Shown: in pieces, positions 49,356 through 59,548 of the stretch
Position numbering within the stretch: the first letter of the stretch is position 1
Layout of the letters: every line of letters starts with the position of its first letter
DNA from: Aurelia coerulea
Taxonomy: Eukaryota; Cnidaria; Scyphozoa; Semaeostomeae; Ulmaridae
Assembly: GCA_039566865.1 (NCBI GenBank)
Contig: CM076945.1
Span: 6,809,501 to 6,873,500 of the forward strand
Direction: 5' to 3'
DNA: 64,000 nucleotides
Position numbers and translations under genes: made by a program
The notes under the pieces: generated by a model
What the model saw: only the letters and a program-made list of their open reading frames with translations
Database searches by the model: none
Told to the model about the DNA's origin: nothing

Positions 49356-50097
49356 ATTGCTACTTTCCAAATCAATGTTGCAACAGACGGCAAGACAACA
49401 CACGTTTCCTATGTCTATGATGATGATGGCATGTTATGGTCTCAAGACTGGATAAAGCCACAATTAGGGTATAGTAGAACGAATGGCATTCAGAGAGACA
49501 TCTTCGATTTAGCACTGAACACTTTTGGAAATCCCAGCACGTACAAGTTCCACGATGTAGTCGGTAACACGCAGTATAAGGGGCGTTGGTCGTGGAAGCT
49601 AGCCGGTGACGTCAACAATAACGATGCAAAATGTTATGAATGGTATAATTCACAGCTTAGTACGTCATTGACGAATGCCATTAAAAATCATGGACGAAGT
49701 GATTGTCCATGTCTACTTTCGCAGATTGTGTTTGATAGACGATACAGATATTCATCATTCAAATCCAATTCAATCTGTTACAAGCAACGTGCTACTTGGT
49801 TCTTCATTGGTAGCTCCATCTCATACCACACAACTTGTTGTTACAGTTTAGTTGACCGTTTCCTGATTAATGATATTGACCCTGAAGTCGGTCTTCTCAC
49901 TCAAAAACACATCACACAAAAATACAACTGGATATCTTTGTTGTTTTCATCGCGAATAAGAAGGATATCAAGGCGACAATCGGTCATTGATGATACTGCT
50001 GCATTCGGATATTGTTGTCAACAGTCTTCGCTGTGTCACTTGTATGCTGAGAAGAGACCAGTACCAACCTGCAGGCGTTATGTGCCTCCAATTATGG
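49356..50097 (+). CDS. NIDO C-terminus plus AMOP domain
   Basis: A 742-base exon, phase 0 to 1, after TCTTTCAG and ending ATTATGG|GTAAGC. The first part (residues about 1-88), IATFQINVATDGKTTHVSYV...GRWSWKLAGD, completes NIDO: F-Q-x-N-V-x-TDG then the Y-x-x-x-x-x-LW strand. From KCYEWYNSQL on it is AMOP, with CPC-x-x-x-Q-x-x-x-D-x-R-Y, a CCYS core, paired cysteines in GYCCQQSSLC, and a YAEKRPVPTC...YVPP end. AMOP is a cysteine-rich adhesion module of MUC4, SUSD2 and ISM-type proteins, lying directly before VWD as in MUC4. Confidence 0.9.
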
Positions 50098-50525
50098 GTA
50101 AGCAAATATTTGCTATATTAGCGCATATTTAACTATTCTATTGTCAGTGAAGAGACTAAGGTCTATCTCAAGGTGTCTGTTAAGATTTGCGATAACGCAG
50201 AATTACCTGTGCAAAGCTTTTTGATTGTTTTTATTCGCTGACTGTTTCACATGACATCTGATGAGAGATGACTTTGTCTGGTTCATTTCCTCGAGCTACT
50301 GTGTGTGATATTTGTGACTAGTGTTCTTACAGATATCATGGCGTCCAGCAGCGTTGAAAACGCGACGCCATCTTATCTTGTTTCAATAGGAACTTGAAAA
50401 ATTTGCATGAAATTGCCCTTACATTGTCGCTGGCGATAGTGAACAGGGAGAGAAGATCTTTAAAACGGGGATTCTTTTTATTGACTGAACCCGGTATAAG
50501 AGATGTTCTCAAAATCCCAATGCGA

Positions 50526-51133
50526 AGCATGGCTTCCAAATCTTTCGAAATGTTCTTGTAAAATTCTATGACCTATTTCTTTTAACTGAGTGGCTTGAAA
50601 GAAACTTTAGCTACTTTGCTATAATTTTACCGTTGGACTTTTCATGAATCTTCAATATTTTCGAAATCACAGCATATCTCATATTCCAACTCATTTTGGG
50701 GATGTGACGTCATCAAATTTCTGAATCGTAAATGAGTAAAGACTTTTGCTTGATACCATATTCATATACTATGGTTTTTCTTGTAAATTGGTCTATGTTT
50801 TCTTCAACAATTTAGAATTTACGATGGCTTTAACATTTTTCAAAATGTTGCTTGAATTCTAAAATAGAGGAAGAATCCTCAAACTCGTTCCCAAGGGTAT
50901 CTGTTGTTGTAAATAGGAGGCTAGACCTCAACATGAAAGCGTTGCAGTTTACGGAAAACCTTCATTGTCATTGGGTACGAGGTTGGAAGAATCCTCTGAT
51001 TATGAAAATATTGAAGATTTCAGTAAAGTTCAACGGTAGGATTATAGCAAAACAGCTGAAGTTTATTTCAAATCATTTAATTCAAATAAATAAGACATAG
51101 ACACCTACATATTTAAAATTTGGAATCTATGCT
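50526..51133. mobile_element. Foldback MITE, AGCATAGG family, copy D (enlarged)
   Basis: Left end AGCATGGCTTCCAAATC, right end AATTTGGAATCTATGCT. Subterminal blocks GTAAAATTCTATGACCTA and the inverse near 51090 match copies B and E. About 90 extra bases (GGGTATCTGTTGTTGTAAAT to GGTACGAGGTTGG) interrupt the right half. No matching 9-bp flanks, so one side may be rearranged. Confidence 0.7.
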
Positions 51134-51186
51134 GAAGAGTCACGTGACATGCTGTCTCTATGAATCTGCAGAATGCTTTTCGAGTC

Positions 51187-51714
51187 AGCATAGGTTCCAA
51201 ATCTTTAAAAAGGCTGGTGTAAAATTGAGTGACCTATTTCTTTGAACTGAATGACTTCAAAGAAACTTTAGCTATTTCTCTATAATTCTACCGTTGGACT
51301 TTTCTGAAATCTTCAATATTTTCAGAGTTAGAATGTTTTTCCTCTTTGTCAAGAATTCAACAAAAATTTTCGAAAAAAGACTTAAAACCATCGTAATTTC
51401 TAAACCGTTTGGCGCAACATGAAGTAATTTCGAAGAAAACCATAGTTTATGAATGCCTACAATATGGTATCAAGCAAAAGTCTGTCACTCATCTGGTTTA
51501 TGATTTAGAAATTTGATGACGTCACATCCTCAAAATGAGCTGACATTTAAAATACGCTGCAATTTTGAAAAATATTGAAAATTTCTGGAAAATACAACGG
51601 TAGAATTATAGATAAGTATCTGAAGTTTCTTTCAAGCCATTCAATCAGAAGAAATAGGTCATTGAATTTTACACCCACCTTTTTACGCTGAGTTAAAGAT
51701 TTAGAGCCTATGCT
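51187..51714. mobile_element. Foldback MITE, AGCATAGG family, copy E (intact)
   Basis: Starts AGCATAGGTTCC, ends GCCTATGCT, 528 bases. The perfect 9-bp duplication TTTCGAGTC lies at 51178-51186 and 51715-51723. It is the best-defined copy and sits only 53 bases from copy D. Interior GATGACGTCACATCC is shared by the family. Confidence 0.92.
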
Positions 51715-51854
51715 TTTCGAGTCCTCTTGTAGCAGGCGATTCTCTCGTCAACTTGCACAATATTGTCGTTATCTTGATAATGAAATAAGATTCATCGCAA
51801 TCAAATTGAAACAAATCAGAATGCTCAAAACTGACTTTTCTTCGCTATTTACAG

Positions 51855-52097
51855 CATGGCTTGGTGGTGATCCACATATTCGAACACTTGATGGTCATAC
51901 ATACACATTTAATGGCATTGGTGACTATTTACTGCTTGGAGTGAAGAACAGCACTGAGTTTTTAATCCACAGCAGAATGAGCAAAGCGAAAGTAAACCCC
52001 AATTCAACCATAACAGCATCAAGAGCAACTGTATTTTCAGGATTTGCTTTGAAGACTGATCAAGGAGCCGTAGTTGAGCTATATTTAAATGTCACTA
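51855..52097 (+). CDS. VWD domain, exon 1 of 3
   Basis: A 243-base, phase 1-1 exon after TTTACAG. It encodes AWLGGDPHIRTLDGHTYTFN, GIGDYLLLGVKNSTEFLIHS and more. GDPHIxTLDGxxYTFNGxGxY is the diagnostic opening of the von Willebrand factor D domain, following AMOP as in MUC4. Donor is ACTA|GTAAGT. The next exon is 750 bases on. Confidence 0.95.
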
Positions 52098-52181
52098 GTA
52101 AGTATTGCTGTTTAATTCCATATAAAAAGGCGGAAGCCGAAAGCAGCCTTTAAGGTGCTAAAATCGAGAGGATTAAAGCAT

Positions 52182-52340
52182 GCCACTGTGGTCTAGTGGT
52201 TACGACGCTTGCCCGGAAAGCAGGAGATCCATGGTTTGATTCCAAGCGGTGGTAATTTTTGATTTTCTCGATTTTTCTGATAATTCAGAAAAGTGCTTCT
52301 GTTTGCACCGAAAAAAGGAGACATCCTGGTTGCTCGCTAG
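52182..52340 (+). mobile_element. tRNA-derived SINE-like sequence
   Basis: Bases 52182-52253 fold like a tRNA: 7-bp acceptor stem (GCCACTG with CGGTGGT, two wobble pairs), A box TGGTCTAGTGG, an anticodon stem CTTGC/GCAGG with loop CCGGAAA, and a degenerate B box GGTTTGATTCC. The anticodon GGA would mean Ser, but the variable arm is short, unlike true Ser tRNAs. The T stem has a mismatch, and the tail (TTTGATTTTCTCGATTTTTC) is SINE-like. Confidence 0.6.
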
Positions 52341-52492
52341 CTATATATCTTGCTGTTTAATTCCATATATTTCGTTGCTTCGCATGCTCTAAAAGAAGTG
52401 TACAGTTTTACAGAGGTAAATTGTCATGCCCTGCCGTTTAGCACTATGCAGTGCTGCTTTAAATCCATATTAATTTCATGTTAGTTCTTGTA

Positions 52493-52617
52493 CTGTAATG
52501 TAATGTAATGTACTTTAAGGTAATGTAATGTAATGTACTCAAAGGAAATATCAAATGATGAAATGTGATGTAATTTGATGTAATGCAATGTAATTTAATT
52601 TAATGTAATTTACAGTT
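52493..52617. repeat. (TAATG)n microsatellite, imperfect
   Basis: About 120 bases of degenerate TAATG/TAATT pentamers with interruptions in the intron between VWD exons 1 and 2. Confidence 0.8.
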
Positions 52618-52846
52618 CTCAGCTCTCAAATAACACCAGAACGATCCATATATTTGAAAGAAGGACACTTTTTTGGGACACTCCGTAGAACATTTTTCCA
52701 CTGGACCCTTTCTGATACGAAACGCGCAGAACGTTTTAATGCTGTTGTTAGTGAGCCAAGTCCAAGGTTGATTGATACGTTGAATGAGCAGCCTGTATTT
52801 GTTGCTTTGAAATGCTATTAAATGAATAAAACTGTTTCTTTTGTAG

Positions 52847-53182
52847 CTGGATCCGTGAAACTGCTTGTCAACAAGATCATTTATCCAGTTGCAAATTTTA
52901 CAACAACGCAAACAATAAATGAAACGGATATCACATGGAGTACTACTAATGGTACATCGAAGCTGGCTGTTTACTTCGAATCAGGAGTTGGTGCAGATAT
53001 TGATGTCTTTGAGAGTCAATTGACGATTCAAGTGACTTCATCAGAATCATATAAAAACAAAACTTTGGGTTTATTGGGTATTAATAACAATGATATTAAT
53101 GATGATTTCACGCGACCAGATGGCACACAAATCTCAATCAATTCAACACAGAGCAGCATATATTATGAATTTGGAACTCTTT
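52847..53182 (+). CDS. VWD domain, exon 2 of 3
   Basis: A 336-base, phase 1-1 exon after TTTTGTAG. It encodes TGSVKLLVNKIIYPVANFTT...VYFESGVGADIDVFESQLTI...NKTLGLLGINNNDINDDFTR, PDGTQISINSTQ. The LGLLG-x-x-NxDxxDDFxxPDG motif is the conserved VWD glycine turn. The annotated start is the splice acceptor, not a Met. Confidence 0.93.
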
Positions 53183-53825
53183 GTAAGTATTTGTTCTTTA
53201 AAATATTCTTCCACAAGTTTGATATTCCAAAAGATATCAATTTGCAGAATTATTTAAGCATTTTATCTGTAAAATATTCGTCCGAAATTTTTGAATGGAT
53301 TACTGACATCGAAAAATGGAACTGTTTGCTTGTGATAGAAACGGTTAAAGAGTTGTGAGGGCTACAAACTTTCTCTGATTGCTTGATTCCAATTTTTGCA
53401 ATGTTTGAAATCAACTTTCTTCCTTTCTGTCCCCTCAGGAGGATTTTTTACTCCACATCTTTGCCGTCGACCATCCGAGAACTGCATTGATTTTCTTCTG
53501 GACCAATTTCAAATCAGTGCACTGTTTTTATCCCTGTTTCTTTCTTCCACATCTTATTCGACGAGTTACTTTGACCATTTTCAGATGAGAAAGAGAACTT
53601 TCACGATCAACACACCCAGTGTCTAGTCAAAGAGATCCCGACTTTCAAAACCACTGTAGAGATGTCTATTGAAGTGATATCATCACATCATCATAAGCCA
53701 TCTTATTTTATCATAAACCTTGTTATTTTACAAGATCAACCTGAACTTAATTCCTAACAGTCGTCTATTCCCTTGGTCCTACTTTGATTTGCTCCCGATC
53801 TATCAATTTTTGACTTAGGTCTCGG

Positions 53826-54120
53826 GTCCCCTTAGGCGTAGGAAATGTAACTCATGCGTGTTTACCGCGTTTTTCATCTTGTTTGTTCCTTGGTATAAAT
53901 TACCATGTATCATTATTTAGATTCGCTGAAGATGAACCAAGTCTGGTTGGAAACGTACGAAAATTAACATGTTTTAAGTCAACTTTCTATTTGTATTTAA
54001 CCTGATTTGTGTCTCAACTTGGAATTTCGTAAAACTTGGAATGTCGTATTTATTACGCATGGAATGTCGATAAAAAATGACGTGTCCAATGATTGTCGTC
54101 TCTTGCCTCATTCTCCATCA
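53826..54120 (+). mobile_element. Dispersed repeat, copy 1, with hammerhead-like core
   Basis: Shares GCGTAGGAAATGTA, CTTGTTTAC, GGTATAAATT, CAGATTCGCTGA-type text, GATGAACCAA and CAATGATTGTCGTC with 54570-54922. At 53929-53966 CTGAAGATGAACCAAGTCTG, GTTGGAAACGT lies between TTCG and CGAA, resembling a hammerhead core with a mutated CUGAUGA. Confidence 0.6.
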
Positions 54121-54174
54121 TATCATCAATGTTTACATTTTCCTGTTTATGACGAGAACTCATTTCATTTGCAG

Positions 54175-54426
54175 GGAATGTAACGGGCAACGATTCGATG
54201 TTCTCTCTGCCAGATCCAAATTACAATGCTTCTTTTGTTCCATTGTTCTACGATAATACAGAGCAGCTCTTTGCAAACGATACAAAGCTACAGACAGATG
54301 CCGAGGCAGTTTGTGGCAAAACGAATTTTGTTTGTTTGTTTGACTTTGTATTAACTGCCGATGCTAATGCTGTGAAAGAATCTCAAGCTACGTTGACTCA
54401 ATTTACCACAGAAGAGAAAGTTCTCA
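54175..54426 (+). CDS. VWD C-terminal exon (MUC4-like)
   Basis: A 252-base, phase 1-1 exon after TTTGCAG. It encodes WNVTGNDSMFSLPDPNYNAS...VCGKTNFVCLFDFVLTADAN. The FG-x-x-W-NVT...SxF start and the CG...CLFD motif near the end are what follows the VWD core in MUC4-like proteins. The intron beginning GTAAGT is followed by a dispersed repeat. Confidence 0.88.
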
Positions 54427-54569
54427 GTAAGTGTCGAAATTTAGCAGTTTTATGCAAACACTTTTAAGTACCAAGTTAAATTTCAACCAATCAAATGAAA
54501 TCAATTTGTTGGATTGACCAATTAGAACGCAACATTTCCTAACCTAACATTTCTACTCAGAGCTTATGC

Positions 54570-54922
54570 CTGGGGTCCTCCGTGCGTAGGAAATGTAGCT
54601 CACGCTTGTTTACCTGGTTTTTGTTTGTTTGTTTGCTTGTTTGTTTGCTTGTTTGTTTGCTTGTTTGTTCGTTTGTTTGTTTGTTTCTCGGTATAAATTG
54701 CCACTCATTATTATTATTCAGATTCGCTGATGATGAACCAACTTTGTTCCAATTGTTCGAATAAAACGTGTTTACGTTTTATTTAATTATTGTTATTTTT
54801 ATACTTGAAAATGTCTTTAACGATCACCTGAACTTGTCAAGCACCTTAGCATGGAATGTCAAATTTGAGATTAAATATGTTTTACGCAATGATTGTCGTC
54901 CCTTGTCTCATCCTCCATTTCC
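54570..54922 (+). mobile_element. Dispersed repeat, copy 2, with (TTTG)n
   Basis: Homologous to 53826-54120. It contains a TTTG/CTTG microsatellite at about 54617-54686. At 54726 an intact CTGATGA is present but the GAAA of a hammerhead core is lost (ATAAAACG). Confidence 0.6.
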
Positions 54923-55012
54923 TAACCTGGTTTTATTCAAGCTAGTTTAACTTGCGAGTGAGAATGGGGTATTATATATGCGAATTAATATTGTGTTTGT
55001 TCTTTATTAAAG

Positions 55013-55525
55013 ATGAGGTACCACCTACAATATCCGGACCAACTTCTTTGACAGTGGAGCATGGGCAGACTTACAGTTTCCAGATTGTGGCATCAAGCAA
55101 CTCATCATCAAGTTTGAGATACTCTTTTGAGGCAAATGGAACAACAATTCAAGTAGATCCTATCACTGGCAATTTCACTTGGTTTGTAAATAGCACGGAT
55201 TTCAGAATACGATTCATTGTTAAAGATTCAAACAACAATACAGCTATGTTAGCACCAACCGTCAGATTATGCTACTGCCTCAATGGAGGAGCATGTAATG
55301 CATCAATTGAGAATACGAAACATGATCAACTTAATAATTTGCTTTCATTCGGTGAATGCAGTTGCCTGGCCGGTTTTACTGATGCATTCTGTCAAACTTC
55401 AGTCAGTTACTGCTTAGAAGATCCATGTTTTGAAGGTGTCAACTGCACAGATAATGCTACCACCAGAGCAGCAGATTGTGACCCTTGTCCTACTGGATAC
55501 GAAGGAGATGGGAGGAAATGTTTTG
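55013..55525 (+). CDS. Ig/cadherin-like stretch followed by EGF modules
   Basis: A 513-base, phase 1-1 exon after TATTAAAG. Residues about 1-85 (EVPPTISGPTSLTVEHGQTY, SFQIVASSNSS, ITGNFTWFVNSTDFRIRFIV, KDSNNNTA) resemble the beta-sandwich that follows VWD in MUC4-like proteins, with several N-glycosylation sequons. It then has an EGF with CYCLNGGACN...CSCLAGFTDAFC and a second Cys-rich module DPCFEGVNCTDN...CPTGYEGDGRKC. The sandwich identity is tentative; the EGFs are clear. Confidence 0.85.
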
Positions 55526-55620
55526 GTATGTTGCTGCGTATTTTGTATCAGTTTTAATGGTATTATGAATTGTGGCTTTGCTGTATCATAAGGCATTCAA
55601 TGCATTCAAGTAGTTGATTC

Positions 55621-56068
55621 ACAGGAAGTCCAGGCGGTTGATCGAACGATGATAAGTTTAAAACTTCAAAATAGTTAATTGTAATACCTTTGTGTCTTAT
55701 ATTTATTGCAGTTCTCTACGGCTGCATTGTGTTTCCTTTGTTGACTTCTGTACTGCGTAATTGTTCGAATACGAGAGTTCGATGTGAAGTAACACTAACG
55801 CCTTCCTATATAATATTACAAGGACTGAAGCTCTTCTTCAAGCCAAGTTCAATAAACTCATAATAAAATTCAATATTATATAGGAAGGCATAAGTGTTAC
55901 TTACATCGAACTCTCGTATTCGAACAATTACGCAGTACAGAAGTCAACAAAGGAAACACAATGCAGCCGTAGAGAACTGCAATAAATATAAGACACCAAG
56001 GTACTACAATTAACTATTTTGAAGTTTTAAACTTATCATCGTTCAATCAACCGCCTGGGCTTCCTGTG
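55621..56068. mobile_element. Giant foldback (hAT-like), about 195-bp arms, 8-bp duplication
   Basis: Left arm 55621-55818 and right arm 55874-56068 are inverted copies with few differences, starting ACAGGAAGTCCAGGCGGTTG and ending in the complement (CCGCCTGGGCTTCCTGTG). The spacer is about 55 bases. GTTGATTC flanks both ends (55613-55620, 56069-56076). No transposase. Confidence 0.92.
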
Positions 56069-56803
56069 GTTGATTCTCAGCAAATTTAAAACTAATATGT
56101 TGCAACGACAGTAGCATTTGCTGGAAAATCTAAAGTTGAGAAGTAAGCTAATAACATATATATGTATACATGTAACAACAGAGTATTGCTGCAAGGACAT
56201 ATGAAAAGGACTCAAAAAAGCTTTCGAGGCATATTTCCCATAGAAACGGGAGGTTAGTCCTGCCAGTTTTATGCATATGCCCCTCTCGTGAAATACCAGT
56301 TCTCCTTTTCTTTGGAAATTGGTCACACTGTGAAAAAATCGAAAAATTTTTATTTGAAATAATGATAATATAATAATAATAATAACACGAATCTTTATAC
56401 AGGATTAACACTTCAACGTTACTGCTGTTATCAATGTCCTGATTAAGGTAAAAAGATATTATGAAAAATAAAAAATTTACAGCAATTGTATTAATATCAT
56501 ATGTTACATATTTAAAATAAGAAGCCTAAATCATATATTACATATCTAAAATAAGAAGCTTCGGTAAAATATTGCTTAAGATGCTGTTGATAGGCATTGA
56601 ATGATTCAGTTTTCTGTATGTTAATAGGCAGCTCATTGTAAATTTTTGCTGTCATGAAGCGAAACGATTTCCGTGCAAATTCAGTTTTAATTTTAGGAAG
56701 CTTGACAAGACATTGATTGTTCTTGTTCTCATATTGTGGAAATGATTCCTGCTAGAAAAAGCTCCTACAAAGAGGCCTTATGATTATACAACATTTACAC
56801 AGC

Positions 56804-57011
56804 AGCATAGGGCTCAAATCTTTCAAATCTTTAAAAGGTCGGTGTAAAATTCTTTTGCAGTTTTCTTTGAATTGGATGGCTTGAAAGGAACTTATGGTAC
56901 TTTGCTGTAAATCTGCCGTGGACATTTAAAATTTAAACAACAGTAAATCCTAAACTAATATAGGAAACATTACATAACCTTCAAGAAAATAATAGTTTAT
57001 GGAAGTCTGCA

Positions 57012-57043
<32 letters not shown>

Positions 57044-57450
57044 GTATGCTCATAATATTTACAATATATCTAAACTACAAATACAACCTACATACACACA
57101 ATCACATACGATTACACAACGATGCCACAGGGAGCATGGAATTTCACAACAACCCTGCGGCCATTTAAAATTAACTCAAAGTTTGTCCCAAAATAGACGC
57201 CAGGGACATTCAGTCTGCAATATGGTGGCAAGCAAAAATCTGTAGCTTTTGTAGTTTAGGATTTAGAAATTTGATGACGTCATAGCCTCAAATTTAATCA
57301 ATGCCGCCATATTGAAACTAATCAAGATATCAATAAATTGACACGGCAGATTTACAGCAAAAAACCCTAAGTTTCTTCCAAGCTATTTATTTCAAAGAAA
57401 ACGGCAATAGAATTTTACACCGACAATTTTAAAGATTTGAGCCCTATGTT
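56804..57450. mobile_element. Foldback MITE, AGCATAGG family, copy F, with nested retroposon
   Basis: Starts AGCATAGGGCTC, ends GAGCCCTATGTT. The perfect 9-bp duplication TTACACAGC lies at 56795-56803 and 57451-57459. Its interior carries a separate poly-T-led insertion at 57016-57211. Confidence 0.92.
57016..57211 (-). mobile_element. Poly(A) retroposon fragment nested in MITE copy F
   Basis: A run of about 30 T on the plus strand (a minus-strand poly(A) tail) begins the insert. AGTCTGCAATAT flanks it as a 12-bp duplication (57004-57015 and 57212-57223). The body of about 165 bases shows no ORF. Tail plus variable-length duplication implies LINE-type target-primed insertion of a truncated element. 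Confidence 0.85.
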
Positions 57451-57644
57451 TTACACAGCAGGGAAGAGAGAAGCCATGATCTGCATCACAGCAAACTATT
57501 TCATGCTTCTTCTAACTAGAGCCTATTATTGTTTCTACTGTCGGGAATGGAGTTGAGTCAGCTCATGTGGCTCCCCCTTCCCCCAAAAGATATGCACTAC
57601 TATGTAGTTTTGCTTCTCAAATCAATTCACTTTCTTCTTTGCAG

Positions 57645-57893
57645 ACTTTGATGAATGTGTTAATAAAACAAGCGAGTGTAACCAGATCTGCACAAATACA
57701 TTAGGAAGTTACAACTGCTCGTGTTTCTCTGGTTATTATCTTCAAAACAGAACATACTGCGGTGATATCGATGAATGTACATCATCAGCAAATCCACATA
57801 ACTGTCACGCGGAAGCTGCTTGTACAAATGTTCCTGGAACATTCAATTGTACATGTAAACCAGGATTTACTGGCAATGGAACATACTGCCAGG
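57645..57893 (+). CDS. Two calcium-binding EGF domains
   Basis: A 249-base, phase 1-1 exon after CTTTGCAG. It encodes DFDECVNKTSECNQICTNTL, GSYNCSCFSGYYLQNRTYC, then DIDECTSSANPHNCHAEAAC and TNVPGTFNCTCKPGFTGNGT. Fibrillin-type plus NIDO-neighbour-type EGF, the same pairing as the exon at 43640. Confidence 0.92.
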
Positions 57894-58236
57894 GTAAGTT
57901 ATTGAAATTCATTTTCTGGTCACTTAAATTGGATGCTATGTGTGGTAATGGCCGCTTACATGAAATATAAACAGCAGCCAAAAGTCCGGCCCATATTTTG
58001 ATCAAGTCACATCAAGCACTAGTTGGTTAATAAATTGTGTGCATTGCGGTGTATTTCTGGATGGTACTGTTTCTGAAGGGTAGTTAGACAAAGCATTTTT
58101 CCACACTTGATACTGTTTTTAACATTGGATGCTTATTCCAATTCACCTGTAACTAGAAATGTGAGGAAATCTTCCTATTCCATGCAAACAGTTTGCATGA
58201 TTGCTTCATTCGTATAGTGAATTGAATTTTTTTCAG

Positions 58237-58359
58237 ATTCAAATGAGTGTGTGCTTGGCTCTCATAACTGCCATTCGAATGCTTCATGTAATAATACGTA
58301 TGGATCGTTTGGTTGTTCATGTAATGTTGGATACAGTGGAAATGGTTTCAATTGCTCAG
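58237..58359 (+). CDS. Single-EGF exon
   Basis: Phase 1-1, 123 bases, after TTTTTCAG. It encodes DSNECVLGSHNCHSNASCNN, TYGSFGCSCNVGYSGNGFNC. Diverged from the main array in most codons but same length and phase. Gly replaces the usual Thr before the fourth cysteine. Confidence 0.88.
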
Positions 58360-58395
58360 GTAAATACAAGTAAACTTTCCATATTGATTGAAATA

Positions 58396-58774
58396 CTTTA
58401 AGGGGAGAAACTTTCGCGGGAAGCAACTTTCGCGTTCTTCGCGTTTTTGGCCAAAACTCGCGAAAGTTTACTCTCGCGAAATTTCCTATAATATGGAATC
58501 AAATATTCATTTCATCAAACATTTATTTAACTACAAACCTTTGGAACCATGCTACCAACAAGCATATGTATGGAAGATTCGGAAGAGTTATTGAAGAGTC
58601 AAGGAACTTTTGAGACATAACTTACAACACTACTACCTACTAGAAACCTGCTTTGTGAAAGTTTATTTCCGCTAAATTCTCATTTTGGCCGATTCACGAA
58701 AGTTAGTTCCAAAAATTTCGTGTTTTTTACAACTCGCCAAAGTTTCTTCTCCGCGAAAGTATCTGCCCTTGAAG
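58396..58774. mobile_element. MITE with CTTTCGCGG termini
   Basis: Left end CTTTAAGGGGAGAAACTTTC pairs with the right end GAAAGTATCTGCCCTTGAAG. TA flanks both sides. Repeated TCGCGAAAGTTT motifs are scattered through it. Related to 48830-49193. Confidence 0.75.
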
Positions 58775-58940
58775 TAGAATATTATTTCCTGTTTTCTTAT
58801 CGTGGAGCTTTTTCTAGACATACGTTCTTTTAATCCTTTTTATTGAGGTCCAGCTGAAACAAAGGTCTTGCAATCTTTAATTTTGTCTTATGTTTTTAAA
58901 AGTTTTGAAGTTTGATTATTTGTTGACTTGTTTGTTTCAG

Positions 58941-59063
58941 ATAACAATGAATGTACCCTTGGTACTCATAATTGTCATAACAATGCGACATGTTCTAATA
59001 CGGATGGATCATTTACTTGCGCTTGTAACACTGGATATAGCGGAAACGGAGTGACATGTTCAG
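58941..59063 (+). CDS. Single-EGF exon, near-copy of the distant array exon
   Basis: Phase 1-1, 123 bases, after GTTTCAG. Only five base differences from the array consensus (three before codon 7, one giving Asp to Asn, one giving Thr to Ser in the last codons), yet its introns are unrelated to array introns. Confidence 0.9.
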
Positions 59064-59425
59064 GTACGAAAATTATAATTTTGTTGTTTTCTCTTGTTTA
59101 AGAATGTAAGTGAGGGTATTTTAAATTTTTCTACCAATCTAGTTGTTGGCTTTTGTGATAGTAATTGCTTTTCTGAGAATGCTCGATATTTATCTTCCAC
59201 GAGTATTATTATCAGGACCGTAGGAACCATCTTAATCTTCATGGAGCACGACAATTCAAGGGTGATTTTTTATTATGCAAAATGGCCATGTCCTGAAACA
59301 AAAGGGGTACGTTTTAGTCTAATGAAAAATGTTTGAGGTACATGCCCCCAGTGCCCACTGCTCCTATCCTACGTCTCTTACAAAGAAGCTTGTTATATGA
59401 TTGTCTTTTGATCATTCTTTTTCAG

Positions 59426-59548
59426 ATAACAACGAGTGTACTCTTGGTACTCATAATTGTCATAACAATGCGACGTGTTCTAATACGGATGGATCATTTA
59501 CTTGCGCTTGTAATGCTGGATATTCTGGAAACGGATTGAACTGTACAG
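59426..59548 (+). CDS. Single-EGF exon, 5' two-thirds identical to array exon
   Basis: Phase 1-1, 123 bases, after TTTTTCAG. The first 93 or so bases match the array consensus with one change (GACGTG); the remainder (CNAGYSGNGLNC) is diverged. Flanking introns are unrelated to the array. Confidence 0.9.

Noticed and set aside
52182..52253. Functional tRNA gene
   Set aside because: Anticodon GGA (Ser) without a long variable arm, T-stem mismatch and degenerate B box; better read as a SINE head.
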